DNA of 64,000 nucleotides from Chitinophaga eiseniae (GTDB lineage: Bacteria > Bacteroidota > Bacteroidia > Chitinophagales > Chitinophagaceae): positions 1,083,664 to 1,147,663 of the forward strand of contig NZ_FUWZ01000003.1 in NCBI RefSeq assembly GCF_900167135.1, read 5' to 3'. Of the stretch, positions 8,645-16,353 are shown piece by piece (positions within the stretch are counted from its first letter, which is position 1; every line of letters begins with the position of its first letter). The translations under genes were made by a program, and so were the position numbers. The notes under the pieces are model-generated. The model was not told the origin of the DNA. It ran no database searches and saw nothing but the letters and a program-made list of their open reading frames with translations.

Positions 8645-8747
8645 GCAGCCAAGACGCCAGGAACAACAGTTTCTATCGTCTTGCAAGTCTACCTAACGTA
8701 AACTAATCTTTATCTTTGCTGCTTTGCTGCTTAGCAGCTTTGCGTGC
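8628..8747. repeat. Long inverted repeat, copy 2 (CGCAAAG family)
   Basis: The left arm from 8628 (GCACGCAAAGCAGCTAAGCA and onwards) and the right arm 8711-8747 are inverted copies over about 35 bp with a few mismatches. An inner AAGACG/CGTCTT pair (8651-8656, 8679-8684) adds a stem. The left arm carries the end of folK. The right arm carries TATCTTTG, a promoter-like box just upstream of the deoxynucleoside kinase. Confidence 0.85.
8711..8718 (+). promoter_or_regulatory. Putative -7 box inside the repeat arm, upstream of the deoxynucleoside kinase
   Basis: TATCTTTG is a full match to TAnnTTTG and lies within the right arm of the inverted repeat, 44 nt before the ATG at 8762. No clear -33 TTTG is seen, so activity is uncertain. 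Confidence 0.35.
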
Positions 8748-8761
8748 AAAAACACTCATCC

Positions 8762-9391
8762 ATGCACTATAAATTCATTACCATAGAAGGAAATATCGGC
8801 GCCGGGAAAACCACACTGGCCAATATGCTGGCCAAACATTTTTCCGCCAAACTGATCCTCGAAGAGTTTGCCGATAACCCTTTCCTTCCCCTCTTCTATG
8901 AACGCCCGCAGCAATATGCCTTTCCGCTGGAACTTTTTTTCATGGCAGAAAGATATAAACAGCTGAAAGACATGCTGCAAACAAAAGACCTCTTCTCCGA
9001 GGTGGTCATCTCCGACTACCTGTTTATCAAAAGCCTGCTGTTTGCTAAAATTAATCTGCCGGAAGAAGAATACTCCCTCTACCAGAAACTCTTTGATATC
9101 ATCAATCCCCAGCTGGTGCAACCTGAACTCCTGATATTTCTCAACGCGCCTGTTACCAAACTGCAGCAGAATATCAAACAACGCAACCGTTCCTACGAAC
9201 AGCAGATACCCGACGATTACCTGCTCAACGTACACGATATGTACATGCAGTATATTAAGCAGCATCCCGTCCGTACCCTCGTTATCGATACGACCAAAGT
9301 GGATTTTCTGCGGCAGCCGGAGGACTTTAAAAGCCTGTTGGCCTCGCTGGAGAAGGAATATGAGCCGGGAGTGCACTACCTGAAACTGTGA
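8762..9391 (+). CDS. Deoxynucleoside kinase
   Basis: A 209-residue dNK-family enzyme that phosphorylates deoxynucleosides in the salvage pathway. It has a P-loop EGNIGAGKTTL at the N-terminus, the FFMAERYKQL segment at the position of the substrate-binding ERS/DRY region, SDYLFIKSL, and the LID-like arginine region QRNRSYEQQIPDDYL. Base specificity cannot be read from sequence; bacterial members of this branch are often deoxyadenosine/deoxyguanosine kinases. An upstream ATG-like start at 8744 would be encoded in the repeat, so ATG 8762 is chosen. It ends 6 bp from the convergent flavoprotein gene. Confidence 0.9.
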   Translation: MHYKFITIEGNIGAGKTTLANMLAKHFSAKLILEEFADNPFLPLFYERPQQYAFPLELFFMAERYKQLKDMLQTKDLFSEVVISDYLFIKSLLFAKINLPEEEYSLYQKLFDIINPQLVQPELLIFLNAPVTKLQQNIKQRNRSYEQQIPDDYLLNVHDMYMQYIKQHPVRTLVIDTTKVDFLRQPEDFKSLLASLEKEYEPGVHYLKL

Positions 9392-9397
9392 TGGCCA

Positions 9398-10630
9398 TCA
9401 TAGTTCCGCAATGGTACTGGCAGCGATAAAGCCGCTGGTCCAGGCATGCTGGAAATTAAATCCGCCGGTGATACCATCTACATCCATTACTTCGCCGGCA
9501 AAAAACAGGTTGGGCGCCAGCCGGCTTTCCATCGTGGAGGGATCTATTTCACTGAGCGTGACACCGCCGCAGGTAACAAACTCTTCTTTAAAAGTGGTTT
9601 TGCCTTTTACCGGAAACTCCATGCTGACCAGCATCTTCATGAACCGGTTCTGGTCTTTCGCCGGAACGTCCGCCCAGCGCATTTCTTCGGAAATACCCGC
9701 TTGCAGCAGCAGGAACTGCCACAGCCGCTGCGGTAGTCCGAACGGGTTTTTATGATGTATTTTCTGTTTACCCAGTTCCTGGCGCAGGGAAGGCCATTCT
9801 TCCCGCAGCGAATTTTCATGGTGATCGGGCAGCCAGTTCACTACCGCCGTAAAAGTGTATTGCATGGCTTGCAGTTCCCGGGCGCCCCAGGCAGACAAAC
9901 GTAATATCGCCGGGCCGCTCGTGCCCCAGTGGGTGATCAGCACGGGGCCCGTCTCCTGTAGTTTGGTACCGGCAACTTTCACCTGTGCGGTGGAGGCCAC
10001 GCCCATCAGCGAGGTAATGGGATTACCCGGCATATTGAAGGTAAACAGCGAAGGCGCCGGTGGGACAAAGGTGTGCCCTGTTTGCGCCAGCCAGCCAAAT
10101 TTGCCGGCCTGTGCATACCCGCCGGCAGCCACACAGACAAAATCCGCCGTCAGCGAGCGGCCATCCTGCAACTGCAGCAGCCAACGCCCGTCAGCGCTCT
10201 TTTCCAGCGTGGTCACCTCTTTATTGGTTTCAACCTTTACATGGTATTTGTCCGCCTCCCGCAGCAAACAATCGATAATCGTTTGTGAATCATCCGTCAC
10301 CGGGAACATGCGCCCGTCTGCTTCTGCCTTCAGTTTCACCCCTCTTTCGGCGTACCATTCGATGGTATCCGTCACAAAAAAGCGGGAGAAAGCCTTCCGT
10401 ACAAAATGTTGTCCGCGGGGATAACGTTTAGTCATATACGTGATATCGGGCGCATTGTGCGTCACATTACACCTGCCGCCGCCACTCACTTTTACCTTGG
10501 ATAACAGTTTACCGGTTTTCTCCAGCAACACTACTTCCAGCGACGGGCATAAACGCGCCGCATTGACCGCACAAAAAAAACCGGCCGCACCGCCGCCGGC
10601 CACCACTAATCTTTTCCGGATTGCACTCAT
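9398..10630 (-). CDS. BaiN/HI0933-family NAD(P)/FAD-dependent oxidoreductase
   Basis: A 410-residue flavoprotein of the HI0933-like family. It has an N-terminal dinucleotide-binding motif VVAGGGAAGFFCAVNAA, the family motif SGGGRCNVTH near 50-60, a central insertion domain, and a C-terminal FAD-contact motif GEVMDVDGITGGFNFQHAW. Length fits the family (about 400). Members are annotated variously as aminoacetone oxidase or BaiN reductase, but the physiological substrate is generally not established. It runs convergent to the kinase and divergent from the MG2 gene. Confidence 0.9.
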   Translation of the reverse strand: MSAIRKRLVVAGGGAAGFFCAVNAARLCPSLEVVLLEKTGKLLSKVKVSGGGRCNVTHNAPDITYMTKRYPRGQHFVRKAFSRFFVTDTIEWYAERGVKLKAEADGRMFPVTDDSQTIIDCLLREADKYHVKVETNKEVTTLEKSADGRWLLQLQDGRSLTADFVCVAAGGYAQAGKFGWLAQTGHTFVPPAPSLFTFNMPGNPITSLMGVASTAQVKVAGTKLQETGPVLITHWGTSGPAILRLSAWGARELQAMQYTFTAVVNWLPDHHENSLREEWPSLRQELGKQKIHHKNPFGLPQRLWQFLLLQAGISEEMRWADVPAKDQNRFMKMLVSMEFPVKGKTTFKEEFVTCGGVTLSEIDPSTMESRLAPNLFFAGEVMDVDGITGGFNFQHAWTSGFIAASTIAEL

Positions 10631-10711
10631 TAAAATCTTGTTAAAACCAACGCTTGAAGACGCAATAATAACAAACCTGCCGTAATCTTACCGTTTATTC
10701 TTTCGTAAGTT

Positions 10712-10719
10712 TATATTTG
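10712..10719 (+). promoter_or_regulatory. Putative -7 box for the MG2/TonB-plug protein
   Basis: TATATTTG matches TAnnTTTG, 41 nt before the ATG at 10761. No convincing -33 TTTG was found at standard spacing. Confidence 0.4.
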
Positions 10720-10760
10720 TCCTATTATTATATCCATTATTTCGGCTCAAAATACAGTTC

Positions 10761-13205
10761 ATGCAAGTGCACAATACCAAAAAGAGACGTCACCTGAAGT
10801 GGATGATACCCGCTACCCTGCTGGCCGGAGTTATGGGCGCCGTGGCTATCATGCCGCCACCAGCCGACTGGTCGGATCACCTGGTTCAGGCTTTACAACA
10901 ATACAACAACCGCTTCCCGCAGGAGAAAGTATTCCTGCATCTGGACAAAGACTACTATGCCGCCGGCGAGACGATCTGGTTCAAAGGTTATGTGACCCTC
11001 CAGGGCCTCCCCTCCACGCAGGCGACCAACCTGTATGTAGAGCTGCTCGACAAGAATAACAACATCGTACAAAAGAAACTGTTTGCCGTTTTCAACGCCG
11101 GCGCCCCCGGGAACTTCGAACTCCCGGAAGCGCAGAAGCCCGGCGTATACCAGCTGAGGGCCTACACCGCCTGGATGCTCAACTTTGACCCGGCCTTCAC
11201 TTATACCCGTACCATCGAGATATTTGATCCGGCAAAGAAAGGCGGTCCTGCAGCTGACAGCACCGCTGCCGACTTCTCCGTACAGTTTTTCCCGGAAGGA
11301 GGCAACCTCATTGCAGGCCAGCCTAACACCGTGGCATTCAAAGCGATTGACAACAACGGTTATCCGATCGAGGTGACCGGCACCATAAAAGATCCTAAAA
11401 ATACCGCCATCAAATCCATACATGATGGTATGGGCACCTTCGAAGTTACCCCGACCGCCGGCCCGGATGCCTACCAGGCCGTGGTAAAAAGCGCCAAAGG
11501 GCAAAGCAAAACCTTTACGCTGCCTGTAGCCCAGGCTACCGGCGCGTCCCTGAAAGTGTTCAACAAAGGCGCCCGTATTTTTTACCAGGCGGTCCCCGCC
11601 AATATGGGCGATACCGCGATGAACAAGCTGGTCGTTATCGCACAGATGGGCCAGCAGCTGGTATACAAAGCGCTTCTCGATGTATCTGAAGGGCGTATCA
11701 GCGGCTTCATTCCGGCCGACAAGCTACCCAGCGGCATCCTCCAGATCACCCTGTTTGGCAGCAACGGCGCACCGCTCGCAGAACGTCTTTCTTTCGTACG
11801 CAGCAACGACCGTATGGAAATGGACATACTGGAGTCTGACGTAGCCCGCGAGCCACGCAAGAAAAGTACTTTTGTGCTGCGCCTTCCCGACACGCTGCAG
11901 TCCAATATCTCCGTGGCCGTCACCGATGCCGACGCCGTACCCGTAGATAAAAACGCGGCCGACATCGTGTCTACGCTGCTCCTTACTTCCGATATCAAAG
12001 GATTCGTATACAATCCCAACTGGTATTTCAAGGATACCAACCCAGCCACCCTGCAGGCGCTTGACCTGGTGATGATGACCAACGGATGGCGCAGGTTCAG
12101 CTGGGAGAAAATCGCTAAAAATGAATTCCCGGAAATACGCCACCCTTACGAACAGGGCGTTAGCGTCAAAGGGGTTACCACCGGCGTTAACGGCAGACCT
12201 ATCGTGGGCGGCAAACTGGATATGATCATCAAACTGCCGGTTGACAGTTCTTCCATGTTCGCTTCCGCCCCGATCGACGAGAAAGGACAGTTCAACATCG
12301 CCAACATGGTGTTCCCTGATACAGCTTACATCTACTATCAGGGCAGCGACGCCAAAAAGAGCAAAGACGTTAACGTGAAGTTTGACATCCACTTCTTTGA
12401 TCGCGCCACCCAGGTAAAAATACCTTACCCGTTGCGCGTTCCGCCGGCGATAGACAACAACTCCCTGAAGCTGTTCCTCGCCACCGCCGCAGAAAGTAAC
12501 AAGGTCAACCGCGCTATCAACAACAAGACGGTATACCTGCAGGAAGTAAATGTAAATGCTAAAAAAATCAAGCCGGAAGAAACTACGGAAAAACGGTATA
12601 CTTCCGGTATGTTCTCCGGCGGTGATGGTTATACCTTTGACCTCACCAAAGAGAACCCTACTGCCTACAATATCTTCCAGTATCTTCAGTCTAAAGTGGC
12701 AGGCTTACAGATCACCGGTGACCTCAGCAACCCGGCGCTCTCCTGGCGCGGTGGCAAGCCCGGCCTGTATCTCAACGAAATGCAGACCGACGTAAGCATG
12801 CTGAGCACCCTCAGCATCAATGACGTGGCCCTGATCAAGGTATTCCGTCCACCATTTATGGGTGGCTTCGGCGGTGCTAACGGCGCTATTGCGGTATATA
12901 CCAAAAAAGGCGGCGACAACCCGCCGGCCAACGACCCGTCTATCAAAGGTTTCCAGCTGTATAAAAAGGCCGGTTATGCCATCGTGAAAACCTTCTACTC
13001 TCCGGACTACTCCGTGAAAAAAGAAGTGCACGCGCTGCCCGACAAACGCCTGACGCTGTACTGGAGCCCGAACGTGCCGGTAGATACGCTGACACATACC
13101 GCCAAAGTAGAATTTTACAACAACGATTTCTCTAAACGCTTCCGCGTAGTGGTACAGGGTATTACCGACGAAGGCACTGTAGGCAAGTTTGAACAGGAGT
13201 TCTAA
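10761..13205 (+). CDS. MG2-domain protein with C-terminal TonB-receptor plug domain, no barrel
   Basis: 814 residues. An N-terminal hydrophobic helix (about 13-33) is followed by a macroglobulin-like MG2 domain: FPQEKVFLHLDKDYYAAGE and IWFKGYV, then further beta-sandwich repeats (PEGGNLIAGQPNTVAFKA). Near residues 640-725 comes a plug-like domain (IFQYLQSKVAGLQI, then GGANGAIAVYTKKG), the motif usually found at the N-terminus of TonB-dependent receptors. Only about 90 residues follow, so there is no transmembrane barrel. This architecture recurs in Bacteroidota near receptor systems but its function is not established. The protein is probably periplasmic or anchored. A long inverted repeat starts 2 bp after the stop. 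Confidence 0.85.
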   Translation: MQVHNTKKRRHLKWMIPATLLAGVMGAVAIMPPPADWSDHLVQALQQYNNRFPQEKVFLHLDKDYYAAGETIWFKGYVTLQGLPSTQATNLYVELLDKNNNIVQKKLFAVFNAGAPGNFELPEAQKPGVYQLRAYTAWMLNFDPAFTYTRTIEIFDPAKKGGPAADSTAADFSVQFFPEGGNLIAGQPNTVAFKAIDNNGYPIEVTGTIKDPKNTAIKSIHDGMGTFEVTPTAGPDAYQAVVKSAKGQSKTFTLPVAQATGASLKVFNKGARIFYQAVPANMGDTAMNKLVVIAQMGQQLVYKALLDVSEGRISGFIPADKLPSGILQITLFGSNGAPLAERLSFVRSNDRMEMDILESDVAREPRKKSTFVLRLPDTLQSNISVAVTDADAVPVDKNAADIVSTLLLTSDIKGFVYNPNWYFKDTNPATLQALDLVMMTNGWRRFSWEKIAKNEFPEIRHPYEQGVSVKGVTTGVNGRPIVGGKLDMIIKLPVDSSSMFASAPIDEKGQFNIANMVFPDTAYIYYQGSDAKKSKDVNVKFDIHFFDRATQVKIPYPLRVPPAIDNNSLKLFLATAAESNKVNRAINNKTVYLQEVNVNAKKIKPEETTEKRYTSGMFSGGDGYTFDLTKENPTAYNIFQYLQSKVAGLQITGDLSNPALSWRGGKPGLYLNEMQTDVSMLSTLSINDVALIKVFRPPFMGGFGGANGAIAVYTKKGGDNPPANDPSIKGFQLYKKAGYAIVKTFYSPDYSVKKEVHALPDKRLTLYWSPNVPVDTLTHTAKVEFYNNDFSKRFRVVVQGITDEGTVGKFEQEF

Positions 13206-13206
13206 C

Positions 13207-13365
13207 CACGCAAAGGCGCTAAGCAGCAAAGACGCAAAGGATAAAATATCAGCGAGCAGAGAAAGCAAAGGAGCGGAGATCAAATCGATTTGATCTCCGC
13301 TCCTTTGCTTTCTTATTAAAACTTAAAAAAATCTTTGCTCCTTTGCTGCTTAGCGCCTTTGCGTG
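13207..13365. repeat. Long inverted repeat, copy 3 (CGCAAAG family), with a perfect 54-bp palindrome
   Basis: The core, 13260-13313, is a loop-less perfect palindrome (27 + 27 bp, centred on ATCGAT). Outer arms 13207-13239 and 13333-13365 are inverted copies differing at only two positions out of 33. It begins 2 bp after the stop of the MG2 gene and lies 20 bp from the stop of the convergent porin gene. Confidence 0.95.
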
Positions 13366-13385
13366 AACGAACCTAGCCAGCGAGG

Positions 13386-14549
13386 TTACAGGATCAGCAG
13401 CGGCGTAATAAATCCTAGCGACACCCGGTAAGTATCATCATTCACCAGTCCGAATTTCGTTTGTGCGTAATCGGTATACCGGTACACCCGGCCGACCATG
13501 TTCAGGAAAATTTTCAGGTCGTATTTATCAAACGGATACACTTCGATGGCCGGCACGTAACCCCATGCCGTGCGGAGTTTCTTTTCTCTATTGGGATCGG
13601 GGTTACCGTTCCAGTAGGCGAAATCCACGAATCCTGTAGCGGTCAGGTGTACGATCCTGTTCAACCGCACGTCGGCCCTTACCCAGTGGCTCATGTAGGT
13701 CACGCCCTGCACGGCTTTTATATCGGGTATCCAATTAGAGACGATGAACTTTCGGTCCAGGTTTTCCAGGCTCAGCTTAAAATCATAGTCCAGTTTGAAA
13801 TTGCGCAGTATCAGCGAGTTACCCAATGCGATGTAATTCATGTACTGGTGGGTAGCTTCCTTGAAAATGCTGTAGGACCAGATGGTAGCCACTTTTCCGT
13901 TGAACAGATGTCCGCGCCAGTTGATCACGGCAGCGAAGGGGAATTTACTCTCCTGGATGCCGGGAAGGGAATCGTACAGTTCTTTAAAGGTTTTGGTGCG
14001 GCTGTTGAGCAGTTGAAAGGTAAATTCGTTGTTGTTGTTGGGCAGATACCCTACACCGGCGCCGGACAGGAAGTTGTCCGAGTTTTCTATGATGTCGGAG
14101 TATTCGTAGATCTGTATGGGGTTATCGTCAAATTCCACGCCGCCCCAGTCTGCGCATAGTTTACCTGCATATATTCTCCAGTGCTTGCCGGGGTCGAAGC
14201 GCAGATAGGCCAGATCGGTGGAGCGGCTGATATTGTCTACCGACTGGGTGGCGGGGTCGCGGGTATATCGGTCACGGAAGCGGAAATAGAGTTTGTCAAG
14301 TACTTTCCCTTTTATTTCCAGCCGGAACTGTTCATTGACAAAACGCGAGCCGGTGTAGGTACCTTCATCAAACTCATTCCGGAAGGCGTAGCGCATATTG
14401 GCGATAAAGTCCATGTTGTTGAGCAACGCTACTTTATTAATGGGAATGAGGGGTTTATAGAGCGTATCTTTCTTCGATTCCTGGTGCTGTGCTATTGCAG
14501 CAAGCGGAAACAACATCATGCAGGCTACCAGCCAATTGCGGATATGCAT
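13386..14549 (-). CDS. Outer-membrane porin (phosphate-selective porin O/P-like)
   Basis: 387 residues with a signal peptide (cleaved near AIAQ, residue 21) and alternating beta-strand sequence rich in aromatic girdle residues. RFRDRYTRDPATQ, YLRFDPGKHWRIYAGKLCADWGG and the final strand ending in LL fit a 16-18 strand barrel such as the OprO/OprP porins found in Bacteroidota. The assignment to a porin is by pattern and length. It follows the Dcu transporter by 39 bp on the same strand, so it may give C4-dicarboxylates or aspartate passage across the outer membrane; this is inference from position. Confidence 0.7.
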   Translation of the reverse strand: MHIRNWLVACMMLFPLAAIAQHQESKKDTLYKPLIPINKVALLNNMDFIANMRYAFRNEFDEGTYTGSRFVNEQFRLEIKGKVLDKLYFRFRDRYTRDPATQSVDNISRSTDLAYLRFDPGKHWRIYAGKLCADWGGVEFDDNPIQIYEYSDIIENSDNFLSGAGVGYLPNNNNEFTFQLLNSRTKTFKELYDSLPGIQESKFPFAAVINWRGHLFNGKVATIWSYSIFKEATHQYMNYIALGNSLILRNFKLDYDFKLSLENLDRKFIVSNWIPDIKAVQGVTYMSHWVRADVRLNRIVHLTATGFVDFAYWNGNPDPNREKKLRTAWGYVPAIEVYPFDKYDLKIFLNMVGRVYRYTDYAQTKFGLVNDDTYRVSLGFITPLLIL

Positions 14550-14588
14550 AAAGGTTAAGTTTGGGAGTTAAAGAAAAAATAAGGTCGT

Positions 14589-15929
14589 CTATAGAAGGAT
14601 GCCAGCCAGAAAGAAACCGGCGGCAACGGATACGGCTACACTGACAATCCCCGGAATCATAAAGCTATGGTTGACCAGGTATTTTCCGATCTGGGTGCTA
14701 CCGGTACGGTCAAAATTAATGGCCGCCAGCAGCGTCGGATAACCTGGCAGGAAAAAATCCCCGTTTACGGCAGGGAACATGGCTACCAGGTGGGCCGGCA
14801 GGATGCCGAGGGACAGGCCCAGCGGCATGAGGGCTTTGGTAGTGGCAGCCTGACTGAAGAGTAAAGCGCTCAATATGAACAGGGCGATGGCAAACGTCCA
14901 GGGGGCCGCTCTCACCATGTTGCCCAATGTGCTTTCAATAATACCGGTGTTGGTTTGCATAAAGGTGGCGCTCATCCATACCACACCGAAGATAGATACG
15001 ACCGCCTGCGCACCGGAGTTAAAAAGGCTGGCTTTAGCCACAGCGGCAGCCGTGGTACGGCAAAAAAGCATAATGGCGGCGGCAGCGGCCAGCATCACCA
15101 GTTCAATGACCGCAGCCATTTTGATATGCCCCGTGGTGTCTACGGCCATATTGCTTTTCCCTTCCCCAAAGGAAGGCAGCATATTGGGAAAGGCGCCTAC
15201 GAGCACTATCAGCAGCACGGCCAGTCCAAATATCAGTACCGATGCCTTGGCGCCCGGCAGCAGCGGGGCTTTGCTTTCCTGGACGTCCGCCTCTATGCTG
15301 GCGGCGAAGTCAGGGTCTTTCATTTTTTCCAGGAACACCGGATCTTTCGCCAGCTCCTTGCCTTTTTTCCAGCATACCACAACACCCGCCAGCGTGCCGA
15401 TGATGGTGGCCGGGATACATACCCGCAGAATATCGAGCAGTTCAATTTTACCGCTGAGAATGGTCAGCAGCGCAGCGGTGGCCGCAGAGATAGGACTGGC
15501 GGTAATCGCCAGGTGCGAAGAGATCACGGAAATGCTCAGCGCACGCTCCGGTCTTATTTTTTTCTTGGTAGATACTTCCGCAATAATCGGCAGCAGCGAG
15601 TAGGTAATGTGGGCGGTCCCCGCAAAAAGCGTAAAAATATAAGTGACCAGGGGACCCAGTAAAACAATCAGGGAAGGTTTGCTCCGCAATATTTTCTCCG
15701 CCAGCCGCACCAGGTAGTCCATCCCACCGGCAGCCTGCAGGGTGGCAGCGGTAGTCACTACCGCCAGGATGATCAGCATCACATCTATCGGCGGATCAGC
15801 CGGCCGCATGCGGAAAATAAAGATATAAACCGCCAACGCCACCATGCCCATTACCCCAAGGCCAATGCCTTTCATGCGGGCTCCCACCAGGATAGCGGCG
15901 AGTAATATTGCGAACTCTAACCAGATCAT
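14589..15929 (-). CDS. Anaerobic C4-dicarboxylate transporter (DcuA/DcuB family)
   Basis: A 446-residue integral membrane protein with about 10-12 helices. Family markers are the GTAHITYSLLPIIAE segment after helix 3, SVISSHLAITASPISAATAAL, and the C-terminal FDRTGSTQIGKYLVNHSFM. DcuA/B carriers exchange aspartate or fumarate for succinate. The upstream gene on the same strand is aspartate ammonia-lyase, a standard pairing: aspartate is taken up, deaminated to fumarate, and succinate is exported. Choice between DcuA and DcuB is not possible from sequence alone. Confidence 0.92.
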   Translation of the reverse strand: MIWLEFAILLAAILVGARMKGIGLGVMGMVALAVYIFIFRMRPADPPIDVMLIILAVVTTAATLQAAGGMDYLVRLAEKILRSKPSLIVLLGPLVTYIFTLFAGTAHITYSLLPIIAEVSTKKKIRPERALSISVISSHLAITASPISAATAALLTILSGKIELLDILRVCIPATIIGTLAGVVVCWKKGKELAKDPVFLEKMKDPDFAASIEADVQESKAPLLPGAKASVLIFGLAVLLIVLVGAFPNMLPSFGEGKSNMAVDTTGHIKMAAVIELVMLAAAAAIMLFCRTTAAAVAKASLFNSGAQAVVSIFGVVWMSATFMQTNTGIIESTLGNMVRAAPWTFAIALFILSALLFSQAATTKALMPLGLSLGILPAHLVAMFPAVNGDFFLPGYPTLLAAINFDRTGSTQIGKYLVNHSFMIPGIVSVAVSVAAGFFLAGILL

Positions 15930-16021
15930 ATAAAATAATATCTGCTGCTGAAGATACTCAAAACCAATAGTATTTTATAACCTATAACCCTATTCTATAC
16001 TATTTCTGATACTGTTTCCAA

Positions 16022-16118
16022 CCGGCTATTTTGTGCCGGCGATGTCCTACCGGCGGTTTCAAGCCGGTAACATTCTACCTGCGGCTTCATGCCTGTGATG
16101 CCCACCGGCGGTTTGTGG
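16022..16118. repeat. 28-bp tandem repeat, 3.5 copies, each able to form a hairpin
   Basis: Units 16022-16049, 16050-16077 and 16078-16104 (27 bp), then a partial unit 16105-16118. Units 1 and 2 contain CCGGC-N8-GCCGG inverted pairs; unit 3 has a diverged version. The array lies between aspA and dcu, in the 5' leader of dcu if the two are cotranscribed. Confidence 0.8.
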
Positions 16119-16298
16119 TTATGTAAATATGATGGTTATTGCAGTGATTGCAGTGATTGTGATTATCGTGATTATAGTAACTATTATGCTTGTAACTATT
16201 ATGGTTATTATGGTTACATAGCCGGTACCACACCCGGATGCGGCACCGGCTTCTATTGTAAAACCCTGTTGGGGGGTACAGTCATCTTCCTGCTATAA
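16089..16298 (+). CDS. Possible Tyr/Cys/Gly-rich small protein (doubtful)
   Basis: A 69-codon frame antisense to the aspA-dcu transcription unit. After a short start it reads CKYDGYCSDCSDCDYRDY, then NYYACNYYGYYGY, then a Gly/Thr/Cys stretch. Eight Cys and about 14 Tyr in 69 residues is extreme. Codons are mostly T-ending (GAT, TAT, TGT), unlike the C-ending bias of the flanking genes. No ribosome-binding or promoter match was found. It may be only a by-product of low-complexity DNA. I do not recognise a family. Confidence 0.25.
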   Translation: MPVMPTGGLWLCKYDGYCSDCSDCDYRDYSNYYACNYYGYYGYIAGTTPGCGTGFYCKTLLGGTVIFLL

Positions 16299-16353
16299 TT
16301 ATTCGCACAAATCTTCAAAATATCACATTGCGCAGCTATTATTTTAAAAACAG

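Larger units (their letters stand above)
15930..16353. other. 424-bp intergenic region between aspA and dcu: tandem hairpin repeats and a Tyr/Cys-rich small frame
   Basis: There is no established gene. It holds 28-bp tandem hairpin repeats (16022-16118), a low-complexity stretch of GTGATT/TATTATGGT words (16119-16220) and a GC-rich hairpin near 16220-16252. Near the dcu start, TATCTTCA on the minus strand (15949-15956) is a near match to the -7 box. A 69-codon plus-strand frame at 16089-16298 is listed separately. Confidence 0.6.
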
